Of a DNA stretch of 64,000 nucleotides, positions 1 to 10,082 are shown in pieces. The notes beneath the pieces are model-generated. The model saw only the letters and a program-made list of their open reading frames with translations. It did no database searches and was not told where the DNA came from. Source of the DNA: Yersinia aleksiciae (GTDB lineage Bacteria; Pseudomonadota; Gammaproteobacteria; Enterobacterales; Enterobacteriaceae). The stretch is taken from positions 2,520,073 to 2,584,072 of the forward strand of contig NZ_CP011975.1 of NCBI RefSeq assembly GCF_001047675.1, in the 5' to 3' direction. Made by a program: the position numbers and the translations under genes. The stretch's first letter is position 1. Each line of letters begins with the position of its first letter.

Positions 1-335
1 TCAATAAGATTGACCTGATAGACCCAGAAGAAGCTGAAACCCGCGCTAAAGCCATTGTAGAAGCACTGGGCTGGGAAGATAAGTATTATATGATCTCTGC
101 CGCGAATCGCGAAAACGTGAATGCGCTGTGCTGGGATGTAATGAACTTCATCAATTCACAACCCAAAGAGATGGCGATTGCTGAAAGCGCGCCAGAAAAA
201 GTTGAATTCATGTGGGATGATTATCACCGTGAACAACTGGCTGAAGTGGAAGCAGAAGCGACAGCAGAAGACGATGATGATGATGATTGGGACGAAGAGG
301 ACGATGACGGCGTAGAGTTCATCTACGAACGTTAA
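1..335 (+). CDS. obgE: GTPase ObgE, C-terminal part (5' end outside window)
   Basis: This is the tail of the ribosome-associated GTPase Obg/CgtA, which acts in 50S subunit maturation and the stringent response. The reading frame is open from base 3. It begins with the G4 nucleotide-specificity motif NKID and continues through the end of the G domain. The C-terminal extension carries the Obg-family signature [11 protein letters not shown] and a highly acidic tail (runs of Asp/Glu) ending in VEFIYER, as in enterobacterial ObgE. The N-terminal glycine-rich Obg fold and the G1-G3 motifs lie before the window. A hairpin terminator follows at about base 376. Confidence 0.97.
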   Translation, partial: NKIDLIDPEEAETRAKAIVEALGWEDKYYMISAANRENVNALCWDVMNFINSQPKEMAIAESAPEKVEFMWDDYHREQLAEVEAEATAEDDDDDDWDEEDDDGVEFIYER

Positions 336-375
336 GTTCCCCCATCATTAGTCGGTTATACCGTATGATTTGAAC

Positions 376-405
376 AAGGGCTGCCATTTATGGTGGCCCT
401 TTTGT
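376..405 (+). terminator. Terminator downstream of obgE
   Basis: A GC-rich stem (AAGGGC pairing with GCCCTT, extended by TGCCA/TGGTG) is followed by TTTTGTTT. It sits between the convergent genes obgE and pmrB. Confidence 0.75.
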
Positions 406-416
406 TTGAGCTGATA

Positions 417-1499
417 TCAGCTAAATTTAGGCAAAACCGTGCTGTGCGTGGTTGCAGGTATCCAGCATTGCGCTTTCAACCCAGAGCGGTCAGTACGATT
501 CTCCAGCGTTAGCCTGCCTTGGTGCAACTGAACGGTGCGGATTACGATATTCAATCCTAAACCACTGCCTCCGTAACGTTGATCCATGCGACGGAAAGCC
601 TGAGTCAGTTCACCGGCTTGTTCTTGCTTTATTCCCGGTCCTTCATCAATGACTTGTAACAGTGCGCCCTGAGTTTCAGTGGAGAGTTTGACCCAAATTT
701 GGCTACCTGGTGGGCTATAACGATGCGCATTTTCAACCAGATTACGCAGCATCAAACGCAGCAAGGTGGCGTCCCCCTGTGTCTGGGCGCGAGAGGGAAG
801 CTCCCACATGATGGCTTGTTGGCGAAGCGCACACATCTCCTCCAACTCCTCTTGCAGCGGTTGCACCACATTTTCAACCCAATCCAGTGTCTGATACAGG
901 CCGCTGGCAAAATTCTGTCCCGCTCTGGATAACATCAGTAATTGTTCGATGGTATGCATTAACAAATCAATGCGGTTAATGAGCGACTTACTTTCCGCAA
1001 TTCCCTGTTGTTCCATTAACTCAAGGTGCAGGCGGATCCCGGCAAGTGGCGTGCGCAGCTCATGGGCCGCATCTGCGGTGAACAGGCGCTCCTGCTGGAT
1101 GGTATTCGCGAGGCGGGATAACAACTGATTCAGTGTCGAAGTCACAGAGACAATTTCTTGCATATCACTGTTAACCACCACTGGGGTGAGATTATCAGCT
1201 GAACGTTCCGCCAATTTTTGCTGTAACTGATCGAGCGGGCGGATAATCCAACTGATCGCCCAGAAAGAGAGCAATAAAGTGATGGTCATCATGATGAGTG
1301 AGGGGGCAAGGAGTGAAGCAATGGCTTCCGCTATCTCAGTATCAACTCGCTCATTACGCACTTTGGCACTCAGGGTTTCATCAACCAGAAAGCTAATTTG
1401 CTCCTGACTTTCATGCCATAGCCAGAAGGCGCTGATCAACTGGGTCACCAGCAATATTAGCGCCAGCATTAGGATCAGGCGGCGGCGCATACTGATCAT
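417..1499 (-). CDS. pmrB: Sensor histidine kinase PmrB (BasS)
   Basis: Inner-membrane sensor kinase, partner of PmrA. In other enterics this pair senses Fe(III), Al(III) and mild acid and drives lipid A modification that lowers binding of cationic peptides. Two membrane helices (about residues 8-28 and 64-86) flank a very short periplasmic loop. That loop carries two ExxE motifs (residues 30-33 and 55-58), the type of motif known to bind ferric iron in Salmonella PmrB. The HAMP region follows, then the H-box with phospho-accepting His146 (AAHELRTPL), the N-box (LVENAHRYSP) and the G-boxes (DEGPGI, GSGLGL). The length, 360 residues, is usual. The ATG overlaps the pmrA stop by four bases (ATGA), so translation is probably coupled. 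Confidence 0.93.
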   Translation of the reverse strand: MISMRRRLILMLALILLVTQLISAFWLWHESQEQISFLVDETLSAKVRNERVDTEIAEAIASLLAPSLIMMTITLLLSFWAISWIIRPLDQLQQKLAERSADNLTPVVVNSDMQEIVSVTSTLNQLLSRLANTIQQERLFTADAAHELRTPLAGIRLHLELMEQQGIAESKSLINRIDLLMHTIEQLLMLSRAGQNFASGLYQTLDWVENVVQPLQEELEEMCALRQQAIMWELPSRAQTQGDATLLRLMLRNLVENAHRYSPPGSQIWVKLSTETQGALLQVIDEGPGIKQEQAGELTQAFRRMDQRYGGSGLGLNIVIRTVQLHQGRLTLENRTDRSGLKAQCWIPATTHSTVLPKFS

Positions 1500-2158
1500 G
1501 ATTGTGATTCCAGGCGATAGCCGATACCCCGGACGGTTCGGATACGATCTTTGCCTAATTTACGGCGCAGATTATGGATATGCACTTCCAGCGTATTGGA
1601 GCCGAGATCATCATTCCAAGTGTAGAGATCCTGCTGCAATAATTCACGATTAACAGTTTGGCCAGCTCGCATAATTAAGCGCGAGAGGATCGCAAACTCT
1701 TTGGGTGTGATCTCCAGCGGTTGATCCTGCAAACATACTTGTTGGGTGGACAAGTTGAGGCTCAGATCATCTTGTTGCACCAGATTGTCACTCTGCCCTT
1801 GATAGCGGCGGATTAATGCGCGGACACGGGCCAGTAACTCAGCGAGCGCGAATGGCTTGATCAGATAATCGTCCGCACCGGCATCCAGCCCGTCAACCCT
1901 ATCTTCGAGTGCATCACGGGCGGTGAGTATCAGCACCGGCAGCGTGACATGCTGGCGACGCCATTGGCGCAACAATACGGTGCCATCTTGATCGGGCAAG
2001 CCGAGATCAAGAATAATCATGCTGTACTGACTGCTTTGTAACAAACCCTGCGCTTCTGCTGCGGTACCGGCACAGTCACAGGCGTAGCCCTCGCTGGTCA
2101 GTGCCATCGCGATGCCGCGTTGCAGCAATTCATCATCTTCAACAATCAGTAGTTTCAT
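1496..2158 (-). CDS. pmrA: Response regulator PmrA (BasR), OmpR family
   Basis: DNA-binding response regulator of 220 residues. The receiver domain shows the acidic pocket (EDD at 7-9), the phospho-acceptor Asp51 in the ILDLGLPD context, and the conserved Lys in YLIKPFA. The C-terminal winged-helix domain has the OmpR-type recognition helix region NTLEVHIHNLRRKLG followed by IRTVRGIGYRL. Similarity to E. coli BasR is high along the whole length. The gene starts only five bases after the dacB stop and overlaps pmrB, so dacB-pmrA-pmrB is very likely one transcript. PmrA is expected to activate lipid A 4-aminoarabinose and phosphoethanolamine genes located elsewhere; none is in this window. Confidence 0.94.
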   Translation of the reverse strand: MKLLIVEDDELLQRGIAMALTSEGYACDCAGTAAEAQGLLQSSQYSMIILDLGLPDQDGTVLLRQWRRQHVTLPVLILTARDALEDRVDGLDAGADDYLIKPFALAELLARVRALIRRYQGQSDNLVQQDDLSLNLSTQQVCLQDQPLEITPKEFAILSRLIMRAGQTVNRELLQQDLYTWNDDLGSNTLEVHIHNLRRKLGKDRIRTVRGIGYRLESQS

Positions 2159-2163
2159 GGTTC

Positions 2164-3612
2164 TCAGTTATTCTGATAAATATCTTTATACAGGCGACTT
2201 TCGAAGCGAACCAATGGCGCCCGACGATTTTTTTGATCTTCTGGTGGGACCGCGTAGCCAGACAAAAATTGTACAAATGCCATGCGTTGCCCACTGGCTG
2301 TGGTAATAAATCCGGCCAGATTATACACGCCTTGCAATGCCCCCGTCTTCGCCGACACTTTACCGTCAACACCTGCTTCATGCAGCCCTCCACGATAGCG
2401 CAACGTGCCGTCATAGCCAGACAGTGGCAGCATCGAAATAAAATTAAGCTCTTGATCATGCTGAGCGATATACTGCAAAGCCTGCATCATGGTTGCTGGT
2501 GAAATCAGATTATGGCGTGATAAGCCAGATCCATCCACGACAATGCTGTTGCCCAGATCGACTCCTGCTTTCTGACGTAAAACCTGTCGTACTGCATCAG
2601 CACCCGCACGCCATGTGCCGGGTACCCCAAAGCGCTGATGGCCAATTGTCCTGAAAACAGTATCGGCAATCATATTGTCCGATTTTTTTAGCATAATTTT
2701 CAGCAAATCATGCAGCGGCGCTGATTGGGTTTGTGCCAACACATTTCCCACTGGACTCGGTGTTGTCTGGCGGCGTAGGTTGCCATCAATCTGGATATCC
2801 GCTTTCTTTAACTCGTCTTTCAAAATAGCACCAGCATAGCTGGCCCCATTTTGCACGGCGAAAGCCAGCGGTAGCGGCTCGCTACGCTGAGTTAGGCAGC
2901 CAGTAAGGGTGAAGCGGTTTAACTCGCCAGGAACGACGTCCAATTCGCAATATTGCGCATCAGGTGAGCCTTTGGCTAAGGTGCGAACTTCACTGAACAT
3001 CTGCACCGGATAATAGGAGGCGACTCGGATAAATGCCATATCGCCTGGGTTCGGCGCGCTGTAAAGAGAGACGGAGAAGCAGTTACGATCGACGATGGCC
3101 GCAGCAGGAGGCGCACTAAAGCATTGCGTCATATCGTTCCATGGCCAGCCTGGCGCTTTGTCATGGCTGGCGAAAACGGAGGTATCGATGATCAAATCAC
3201 CGGCAACTTGCTTAACACCCGCTTTTCTTAAGGTGGCGACCATGTTTCGCAACTGTTGGCGTGTTAACGTGGGATCACCATCAAAACGGGCAATCAAGTT
3301 ACCCTGCAAGACACCATCAGTTATAGTGCCATGGCTTTCCAACGTAGTCACAAAGCGAAAGTCTGGGCCGAGCTGCAATAATGCAGCTAATGCCGTCAGT
3401 ACTTTTTGCGTACTGGCGGGTAACGCCATCTGCTGGGCGTGATAGTCTATTGCTGGGCTTGTCGCACCAATTTTTTGTACAACTAATGCAAGATTTGCCC
3501 CATCAGGCAGATACTGTGTGTAATTTTCGACCTGAGCCGCATTGGCGTTAGATATGCTGATATTGAGTGCAACAGCACAGGCCAATCCACTGACAATTCG
3601 TGAAAAATGCAT
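2164..3612 (-). CDS. dacB: D-alanyl-D-alanine carboxypeptidase/endopeptidase (PBP4)
   Basis: Periplasmic class C penicillin-binding protein that trims pentapeptides and cleaves peptidoglycan cross-links. An N-terminal signal peptide ends near residue 26 (SNANA/A). The three active-site motifs of the serine DD-peptidases are present: SxxK as STQK (Ser67-Lys70), SxN as SDN in the LKKSDNMIAD stretch, and KTG in SAKTGAL. The 482 residues match the family, which has a large insertion between SxxK and SxN. In E. coli dacB stands alone beside greA. Here the pmrAB genes follow directly on the same strand, which links cell-wall trimming with an envelope-stress two-component system. Confidence 0.95.
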   Translation of the reverse strand: MHFSRIVSGLACAVALNISISNANAAQVENYTQYLPDGANLALVVQKIGATSPAIDYHAQQMALPASTQKVLTALAALLQLGPDFRFVTTLESHGTITDGVLQGNLIARFDGDPTLTRQQLRNMVATLRKAGVKQVAGDLIIDTSVFASHDKAPGWPWNDMTQCFSAPPAAAIVDRNCFSVSLYSAPNPGDMAFIRVASYYPVQMFSEVRTLAKGSPDAQYCELDVVPGELNRFTLTGCLTQRSEPLPLAFAVQNGASYAGAILKDELKKADIQIDGNLRRQTTPSPVGNVLAQTQSAPLHDLLKIMLKKSDNMIADTVFRTIGHQRFGVPGTWRAGADAVRQVLRQKAGVDLGNSIVVDGSGLSRHNLISPATMMQALQYIAQHDQELNFISMLPLSGYDGTLRYRGGLHEAGVDGKVSAKTGALQGVYNLAGFITTASGQRMAFVQFLSGYAVPPEDQKNRRAPLVRFESRLYKDIYQNN

Positions 3613-3872
3613 AATTTCGGTATAACTGCTGGATAATGTGTTGCCATACTACGGTGCAACGAGGGCGAAAGTAAACGATGACCCTAAAGGAACTCTACGT
3701 TAAAATGCATATCAAAATGCAAAATTGATCCTGACTTGGGTTTTTTGCTCCAAGGGTGACTATTTTTGTTTATCACCAGGAGACGGGTAGGATATCAAGC
3801 TAACCGTATTTTCATTCGATGACGTTAGGATGACGGTTTTTTGAACAGGATAGATTTAGAGGTATTTAAAAG

Positions 3873-4349
3873 ATGAAACAGATTCCGATGACGGTACGTG
3901 GCGCAGATAAGCTGCGTGAAGAACTGGATTTTTTAAAAGGCGTTCGTCGCCCTAAAATTATTTCTGATATTGCCACCGCCCGTGAGCATGGCGATTTGAA
4001 AGAGAATGCGGAATATCACGCAGCCCGCGAGCAGCAAGGGTTCTGTGAAGGCCGTATTCAAGAGATTGAAGCGAAGCTCTCTAATGCGCAGGTGATTGAT
4101 ATCACCAAAATGCCAAATAATGGCCGCGTAATTTTTGGTGCCACCGTGCGTGTATTAAATGTGGATGTTGAAGAAGAGCAGCAGTACCGGATTGTGGGTG
4201 ATGACGAAGCTGATTTTAAACAAAATCTTATTTCAGTTAACTCACCTATCGCTCGTGGCCTGATTGGTAAAGAAGTCGATGACGTTGTTGTCATTCGAAC
4301 TCCAGGCGGCGAAGTAGAATATGAAATTCTTAGCGTGGATTATGTGTAA
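3873..4349 (+). CDS. greA: Transcription elongation factor GreA
   Basis: Secondary-channel factor that stimulates transcript cleavage by backtracked RNA polymerase. At 158 residues it has the normal GreA layout: an N-terminal antiparallel coiled coil (about residues 1-75) and a C-terminal FKBP-like domain. The tip of the coiled coil holds the acidic residues that bring Mg2+ into the polymerase active site (the [19 protein letters not shown] region, with Asp and Glu at the turn). The ATG is preceded by AGAGG at a suitable distance. It is divergent from dacB across about 260 bases that must hold both promoters, and is followed by a palindromic terminator. Confidence 0.97.
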   Translation: MKQIPMTVRGADKLREELDFLKGVRRPKIISDIATAREHGDLKENAEYHAAREQQGFCEGRIQEIEAKLSNAQVIDITKMPNNGRVIFGATVRVLNVDVEEEQQYRIVGDDEADFKQNLISVNSPIARGLIGKEVDDVVVIRTPGGEVEYEILSVDYV

Positions 4350-4411
4350 TACTTGTTCATCTGAGCAGGCATTACGCATTATTTCTCAAAAATGAAGTTG
4401 TAAAGAAAAGT

Positions 4412-4433
4412 AAAAGGCCGCATGCGGCCTTTT
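4412..4433. terminator. Bidirectional terminator between greA and yhbY
   Basis: A perfect 22-base palindrome with an A-run on one side and a T-run on the other (AAAAGGCCG ... CGGCCTTTT). It can end transcription from both convergent genes. Confidence 0.85.
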
Positions 4434-4477
4434 ATCAGAACAAAGTGCATGGCACCTTTTCTCTAAAACAAGCGTCA

Positions 4478-4771
4478 TTAACGCGGTAAAATAATTTTGC
4501 GCTCTTTCGCTGGGCGATAAAGCACTAAAATATTACCGATGATTTGGACGTTAACGGCACCGGTTTCACGCACGATGGCATCAGCAATTAGGGCTTTGGT
4601 TTCACGCTCTTCAGCAGTGATCTTCACCTTGATAAGTTCATGATGTTCCAGCGTTTGTTCGATTTCAGCCAGCACCCCTTCGGTTAATCCGTTATTGCCC
4701 AGCATCACTACTGGTTTTAACGGATGGGCCAAGCTTTTCAGGTGCTGTTTTTGTTTGTTATTCAGATTCAT
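4478..4771 (-). CDS. yhbY: Ribosome assembly RNA-binding protein YhbY (CRM domain)
   Basis: A 97-residue protein made of a single CRM (chloroplast RNA splicing and ribosome maturation) domain. It shows the characteristic GxxG-type loop in LGNNGLTEGVLAEI and the typical alternating strands ending VLYRPAKERKI. E. coli YhbY associates with pre-50S particles. Sequence identity to the E. coli protein is high over the entire length. It is transcribed divergently from rlmE, another 50S assembly factor, and convergently with greA. Confidence 0.95.
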   Translation of the reverse strand: MNLNNKQKQHLKSLAHPLKPVVMLGNNGLTEGVLAEIEQTLEHHELIKVKITAEERETKALIADAIVRETGAVNVQIIGNILVLYRPAKERKIILPR

Positions 4772-4918
4772 CGTCTTTTTTGCTTAAGTTGGGATTGAAA
4801 ACGGTTCATTCTACCGCCATCTCATGTGTATCACCAAATCGGTCTACGTCGATGGGGGAGTTTACGCGAGCTAAGCAACAGATGCGCGGGCTCTTAATTA
4901 AGATAGTTGGAAAAAGAG

Positions 4919-5548
4919 ATGTCTAATAAAAAGCGTTCGGGTAGCTCCAGTCGCTGGTTGCAAGAACACTTTAGCGATAAATATGTCATTCAGGCACAGA
5001 AAAAGGGGCTACGCTCCCGTGCCTGGTTTAAACTTGATGAAATACAACAGAACGATAAACTTTTTAAGCCCGGCATGACAGTTGTCGATTTAGGCGCTGC
5101 ACCCGGTGGTTGGTCCCAGTATGTTGTAACCCAGATCGGTGGTAAAGGGCGGGTCATCGCATGTGATCTTCTGCCAATGGATCCTATCGTTGGTGTCGAT
5201 TTCCTTCAGGGCGATTTTCGTGATGAACTGGTCCTGAAAGCTTTACTTGAGCGAGTTGGGGATAAAAAAGTTCAGGTGGTCATGTCTGATATGGCCCCGA
5301 ATATGAGTGGTACTCCGGCAGTCGATATACCTAAATCAATGTATCTGGTTGAATTAGCTTTAGAAATGTGTCGTGATGTACTTGCACCAGGCGGAAGTTT
5401 CCTGGTGAAGGTGTTCCAGGGAGATGGCTTTGATGAATACCTACGGGAAATTCGCTCCCTGTTTACGAAAGTTAAGATTCGTAAGCCAGACGCTTCTCGT
5501 GCGCGATCGCGTGAAGTGTACATTGTAGCGACAGGGCGGAAACTGTAG
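4919..5548 (+). CDS. rlmE: 23S rRNA 2'-O-ribose methyltransferase RlmE (RrmJ/FtsJ), U2552
   Basis: Heat-shock methyltransferase acting on U2552 in the A-loop of the 50S subunit. The S-adenosylmethionine site [11 protein letters not shown] lies near residue 60, and the catalytic K-D-K-E set of this family is present (Lys in the RAWFKLDE segment, Asp in VVMSDMAPN, Lys in FLVKVFQG, Glu near the end). The ATG at 4919 gives MSNKKRSG and 209 residues, matching the E. coli protein. An upstream in-frame TTG at 4907 would add only four residues over the purine-rich ribosome-binding site and is not favoured. It is followed 47 bases later by ftsH, as in other enterics. Confidence 0.96.
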   Translation: MSNKKRSGSSSRWLQEHFSDKYVIQAQKKGLRSRAWFKLDEIQQNDKLFKPGMTVVDLGAAPGGWSQYVVTQIGGKGRVIACDLLPMDPIVGVDFLQGDFRDELVLKALLERVGDKKVQVVMSDMAPNMSGTPAVDIPKSMYLVELALEMCRDVLAPGGSFLVKVFQGDGFDEYLREIRSLFTKVKIRKPDASRARSREVYIVATGRKL

Positions 5549-5595
5549 TACCCTAACGCTGTTTGTTAACACAGTTGTAATATGAGGTTAATCCC

Positions 5596-7560
5596 TTGAG
5601 TGACATGGCGAAAAACCTAATTCTCTGGTTAGTTATTGCAGTCGTACTGATGTCTGTATTCCAGAGCTTTGGACCCAGCGAATCGAATGGCCGTAAAGTG
5701 GATTACTCTACTTTCATGTCCGACGTAACCCAAGAGCAGGTTCGTGAAGCACGTATCAACGGACGTGAAATCAACGTCAGTAAGAAAGATAACAGCAAAT
5801 ACACGACTTTCATTCCGGTCAACGATCCGAAGCTGTTAGATACATTATTGACTAAAAATGTGAAAGTTGTTGGTGAGCCACCGGAAGAGCCGAGCTTGCT
5901 GGCCTCTATCTTTATTTCTTGGTTCCCAATGCTGTTGTTGATTGGGGTCTGGATCTTCTTTATGCGTCAAATGCAGGGCGGCGGTGGCAAAGGGGCAATG
6001 TCCTTTGGCAAGAGCAAGGCCCGAATGCTGACCGAAGATCAGATAAAAACATCTTTTGCTGACGTTGCTGGCTGTGACGAAGCAAAAGAAGAAGTCAGTG
6101 AATTGGTTGAATATCTGCGTGAACCAAGCCGTTTCCAGAAACTGGGCGGTAAGATTCCGAAAGGCGTGTTGATGGTTGGTCCTCCAGGGACAGGTAAAAC
6201 CTTGCTGGCGAAAGCCATTGCAGGTGAAGCCAAAGTGCCATTCTTCACCATTTCCGGTTCTGACTTTGTAGAAATGTTTGTTGGTGTGGGTGCATCCCGT
6301 GTCCGTGACATGTTTGAACAGGCTAAGAAAGCCGCGCCTTGTATCATCTTTATTGATGAAATCGATGCGGTAGGCCGTCAGCGTGGCGCTGGTCTGGGTG
6401 GTGGTCATGATGAACGTGAACAAACGCTGAACCAAATGCTGGTTGAGATGGATGGCTTTGAAGGTAACGAAGGCATCATCGTCATCGCGGCAACTAACCG
6501 TCCAGACGTTCTTGACCCAGCGTTACTGCGTCCAGGCCGTTTCGACCGTCAGGTTGTGGTAGGTTTACCGGATGTTCGTGGTCGTGAACAGATTCTGAAA
6601 GTCCACATGCGCCGCGTACCATTAGATACGGATATTGATGCTTCTGTGATCGCTCGTGGTACACCTGGTTTCTCTGGTGCAGACCTGGCGAACTTGGTCA
6701 ACGAAGCCGCATTGTTTGCCGCTCGCGGTAACAAACGTGTTGTTTCAATGGTTGAGTTTGAGAAAGCGAAAGACAAAATTATGATGGGTGCGGAACGTCG
6801 CTCCATGGTAATGACAGAAGCACAGAAAGAATCTACGGCATACCATGAAGCAGGGCACGCGATCATTGGTCGTCTGGTACCTGAGCATGATCCAGTACAT
6901 AAAGTGACCATTATTCCACGTGGTCGTGCGCTGGGTGTGACCTTCTTCTTACCAGAAGGTGATGCGATTAGCGCTAGCCGCCAGAAACTGGAAAGCCAGA
7001 TCTCTACCTTGTATGGTGGCCGTCTTGCTGAAGAGATCATTTATGGCCCGGAAAAAGTCTCTACCGGTGCATCGAATGATATCAAGGTTGCTACGTCTAT
7101 CGCGCGTAACATGGTGACACAGTGGGGTTTCTCCGAGAAGTTAGGGCCATTGCTGTATGCTGAAGAAGAGGGCGAAATATTCCTTGGCCGTTCTGTCGCA
7201 AAAGCTAAGCATATGTCCGATGAAACAGCGCGTATTATCGATCAGGAAGTTAAATTACTCATCGAGCGTAACTATCAACGTGCACGTAAGTTACTGTTAG
7301 AAAACATGGATGTTCTGCATTCCATGAAAGATGCGCTGATGAAGTATGAAACGATTGATGCGCCACAGATTGATGACTTGATGAATCGCAAAGAAGTTCG
7401 CCCGCCAGCGGGTTGGGACAATGCGACCAAAGCTAAATCATCTGATAATGACAGCACGCCAAAGGCACCTACGGCGGTTGAAGAACCACATACGCCAACG
7501 TCGGGCAATACAACACCAGGCAACACAAATAGCATGCCAGAGCAGTTGGGCGATAAGTAA
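5596..7560 (+). CDS. ftsH: Membrane-bound ATP-dependent zinc metalloprotease FtsH
   Basis: Hexameric inner-membrane AAA+ protease that degrades LpxC, sigma-32 and damaged membrane proteins. Two N-terminal membrane helices (about residues 7-27 and 100-122) flank a periplasmic domain. The AAA module carries Walker A GPPGTGKT, Walker [10 protein letters not shown] and the second-region-of-homology arginine fingers (RPGRFDRQ). The protease domain has the zinc motif HEAGH. A TTG start (MSDMAKNL) has GAGG eight bases upstream. The ATG nine bases further on (MAKNL) is the start used for E. coli FtsH and remains possible. The C-terminal tail is a low-complexity Thr/Pro/Asn segment ending EQLGDK. A terminator follows. 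Confidence 0.98.
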   Translation: MSDMAKNLILWLVIAVVLMSVFQSFGPSESNGRKVDYSTFMSDVTQEQVREARINGREINVSKKDNSKYTTFIPVNDPKLLDTLLTKNVKVVGEPPEEPSLLASIFISWFPMLLLIGVWIFFMRQMQGGGGKGAMSFGKSKARMLTEDQIKTSFADVAGCDEAKEEVSELVEYLREPSRFQKLGGKIPKGVLMVGPPGTGKTLLAKAIAGEAKVPFFTISGSDFVEMFVGVGASRVRDMFEQAKKAAPCIIFIDEIDAVGRQRGAGLGGGHDEREQTLNQMLVEMDGFEGNEGIIVIAATNRPDVLDPALLRPGRFDRQVVVGLPDVRGREQILKVHMRRVPLDTDIDASVIARGTPGFSGADLANLVNEAALFAARGNKRVVSMVEFEKAKDKIMMGAERRSMVMTEAQKESTAYHEAGHAIIGRLVPEHDPVHKVTIIPRGRALGVTFFLPEGDAISASRQKLESQISTLYGGRLAEEIIYGPEKVSTGASNDIKVATSIARNMVTQWGFSEKLGPLLYAEEEGEIFLGRSVAKAKHMSDETARIIDQEVKLLIERNYQRARKLLLENMDVLHSMKDALMKYETIDAPQIDDLMNRKEVRPPAGWDNATKAKSSDNDSTPKAPTAVEEPHTPTSGNTTPGNTNSMPEQLGDK

Positions 7561-7597
7561 GTCAACAGTTGGCATCTAAAAGCGTTGTGATTAATAT

Positions 7598-7629
7598 AAA
7601 CCTCGGGCTTGCCCGGGGTTTTTCTTTTT
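7598..7629 (+). terminator. Terminator downstream of ftsH
   Basis: The stem CCTCGGGC/GCCCGGGG with a two-base loop is followed by TTTTTCTTTTT, upstream of folP. Confidence 0.85.
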
Positions 7630-7677
7630 CTATCGATATAGCACCAAAGTGAATTGCCACTTTTAAGGCGTGAACGC

Positions 7678-8511
7678 ATGCATTTAACCGCTAGAGATCA
7701 AGTTTTGGATCTCTCTCACCCACAAGTTATGGGTATCTTGAATGTCACTCCGGATTCGTTTTCGGACGGCGGACATCACAACAATCTCGATAAAGCATTG
7801 CAACATGCTCAACTGATGTTATCAGCAGGTGCTACGCTGATTGATATCGGTGGTGAGTCTACGCGCCCAGGTGCTAAGGAAGTTAGCGAGCAAGAAGAGC
7901 TTGACCGGGTTGTGCCGGTAGTTGAAGCGCTGGCAAACCGTTTTGATGTTTGGCTCTCTGTCGATACATCGAAAGCCGCGGTAATAGCAGAATCAGCCCG
8001 TGCTGGTGCCCACTTGATCAATGATATTCGTTCATTGCAAGAGCCTGGTGCACTTGAAGCAGCGGCATTGACCGGGTTACCAGTATGCCTAATGCATATG
8101 CAAGGGCAACCGAAAAGCATGCAGCAATCACCTCATTACGACGACCTACTGGCCGATATAAACCAGTTCTTTGAGCACCATATTGAACGTTGTGTTACGG
8201 CCGGTATCGCAAAAAACAAATTGTTACTCGACCCAGGCTTCGGTTTCGGTAAAAATCTGGCGCATAATTATCAGCTCTTGGCACGTTTGGCCGAACTTCA
8301 CCATTTTGAGTTGCCACTGTTGGTGGGGATGTCGCGAAAAACGATGGTTGGTCAGATACTAAATGTTCCGCCACAACAGCGGGTTATCGGGAGTGTCGCT
8401 TGCGCTGTCATTGCAGCAATGCAAGGCGCGCAGATTGTCAGAGTGCATGATGTCAAAGAAACCGTCGAGGCGATGCGTATCGTCGAGGCAACACTTTCAG
8501 CGAAGGAATAG
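7678..8511 (+). CDS. folP: Dihydropteroate synthase FolP (sulfonamide target)
   Basis: Joins 6-hydroxymethyl-dihydropterin pyrophosphate with p-aminobenzoate in folate synthesis, in the cytoplasm. The TIM-barrel signature motifs are present: GILNVTPDSFSDGG, DIGGESTRPGA, and the substrate loops LVGMSRK and IRVHDVKETVEA. The start at ATG 7678 (MHLTARDQ) gives 277 residues, in line with the E. coli enzyme. An in-frame TTG at 7654 would add eight basic residues with no homologue. The stop lies nine bases before glmM, so folP-glmM is a two-gene unit as in E. coli. Confidence 0.97.
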   Translation: MHLTARDQVLDLSHPQVMGILNVTPDSFSDGGHHNNLDKALQHAQLMLSAGATLIDIGGESTRPGAKEVSEQEELDRVVPVVEALANRFDVWLSVDTSKAAVIAESARAGAHLINDIRSLQEPGALEAAALTGLPVCLMHMQGQPKSMQQSPHYDDLLADINQFFEHHIERCVTAGIAKNKLLLDPGFGFGKNLAHNYQLLARLAELHHFELPLLVGMSRKTMVGQILNVPPQQRVIGSVACAVIAAMQGAQIVRVHDVKETVEAMRIVEATLSAKE

Positions 8512-8520
8512 AGATAAATT

Positions 8521-9861
8521 ATGAGCGACCGTAAATACTTTGGTACAGATGGCATTCGCGGCAAAGTGGGTGAGAGTCCGATTACGCCTGATTTTGTATT
8601 AAAGCTCGGCTGGGCTGCCGGTAAGGTGCTGGCTCGACATGGTTCTCGTAAGATTATTATCGGTAAAGATACACGTATTTCAGGCTATATGTTGGAATCA
8701 GCGCTTGAAGCTGGTCTGGCGGCCGCTGGCCTATCAGCATCATTCACCGGCCCGATGCCAACGCCTGCTGTTGCTTATCTGACCCGAACCTTCCGTGCTG
8801 AGGCGGGGATCGTCATTTCAGCGTCCCACAACCCTTTCTATGACAATGGCATCAAATTCTTCTCCATTGATGGCACCAAACTGCCTGATGATGTTGAAGA
8901 GGCGATTGAAGCAGAGATGGAAAAACCATTAACCTGCGTAGAATCTGCTGAATTGGGTAAAGCCAACCGTATCGTTGATGCGGCTGGCCGTTACATCGAG
9001 TTTTGTAAGGGAACATTCCCGAGTGAACTCAGTTTGAATGAGCTGAAAATTGTGGTCGATTGCGCTAATGGGGCAACTTACCACATCGCACCAAGTGTCT
9101 TACGTGAACTCGGTGCAACAGTGATCGCCATCGGCTGTGAGCCGGATGGTATGAATATCAATGAAGAGTGTGGTGCTACGGATGTCCGCTTGCTACAAGA
9201 GCGGGTACTTGCCGAAGGTGCACATGTTGGTTTGGCATTCGACGGTGACGGTGACCGGTTGATGATGGTCGATCACCTGGGTAACAAAGTTGATGGCGAC
9301 CAAATTCTTTATATCATTGCCCGTGAAGGGTTACGCCAAGGGCAACTTAAAGGTGGTGCTGTTGGCACGTTGATGAGCAACATGGGCCTCCAACTGGCGC
9401 TGAAAGAGCTAGGTATTCCTTTTGTTCGTGCCAAAGTGGGCGACCGCTATGTATTGGAAGCGATGCAGGAAAAAGGCTGGCGCATTGGCGCTGAAAACTC
9501 CGGCCATGTGATCCTGTTGGATAAAACCACCACCGGTGACGGTATTGTGGCTGGTTTGCAAGTACTCACCGCGATGGTACGCAACCATATGAGTTTGCAT
9601 GATCTATGCAGTGGCATGAAGTTATTGCCACAAATCTTGGTGAACGTACGCTTCTCTGGTGAGCATAACCCACTAAAATCAGATAGCGTTGAAGATATTA
9701 CCCGCCAAGTTGAAAAAGAACTGGGTGATCGTGGCCGAGTGCTGTTGCGCAAATCAGGGACCGAGCCATTAATCCGAGTCATGGTTGAAGGCGATGCCGA
9801 AGAGTCACTGATTGCTGAAATGGCTAACCGAATTGCTGATGCGGTGAAAGCAGCAGGTTAA
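8521..9861 (+). CDS. glmM: Phosphoglucosamine mutase GlmM
   Basis: Converts glucosamine-6-phosphate to glucosamine-1-phosphate for UDP-GlcNAc, peptidoglycan and lipopolysaccharide synthesis. The catalytic phosphoserine is Ser102 in the ISASHNPF loop. The metal-binding loop DGDGDR and the phosphate-binding C-terminal loop [15 protein letters not shown] are intact. At 446 residues it has normal family length. It is translated right after folP. The intergenic stretch after it contains a stem of seven G-C-rich pairs at 9872-9893 but no T-run. Confidence 0.97.
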   Translation: MSDRKYFGTDGIRGKVGESPITPDFVLKLGWAAGKVLARHGSRKIIIGKDTRISGYMLESALEAGLAAAGLSASFTGPMPTPAVAYLTRTFRAEAGIVISASHNPFYDNGIKFFSIDGTKLPDDVEEAIEAEMEKPLTCVESAELGKANRIVDAAGRYIEFCKGTFPSELSLNELKIVVDCANGATYHIAPSVLRELGATVIAIGCEPDGMNINEECGATDVRLLQERVLAEGAHVGLAFDGDGDRLMMVDHLGNKVDGDQILYIIAREGLRQGQLKGGAVGTLMSNMGLQLALKELGIPFVRAKVGDRYVLEAMQEKGWRIGAENSGHVILLDKTTTGDGIVAGLQVLTAMVRNHMSLHDLCSGMKLLPQILVNVRFSGEHNPLKSDSVEDITRQVEKELGDRGRVLLRKSGTEPLIRVMVEGDAEESLIAEMANRIADAVKAAG

Positions 9862-10082
9862 TCAGTTTTGTGGGGGAGGGGTCACTCTCCCCCTGAAAAA
9901 TACGTCGAGGTTGAGTAACTTGACGATTTTTTCTGCAAATAGAACGGCGTAATGAAATTGCCCTTGCGTGTACTAGACGCTTTGGTTAGTATTCACACCC
10001 GCTTAAGTGGGTGAATAAGTCCCCCGCTGATGGGTGAGAAGCATTTAGCATGCGGTGAACCCGCAAGGATACAGGTACAACT

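Noticed and set aside
9872..9893. GGGGGAG/CTCCCCC stem after glmM as a terminator
   Set aside because: No T-run follows on the plus strand, so intrinsic termination is not supported.
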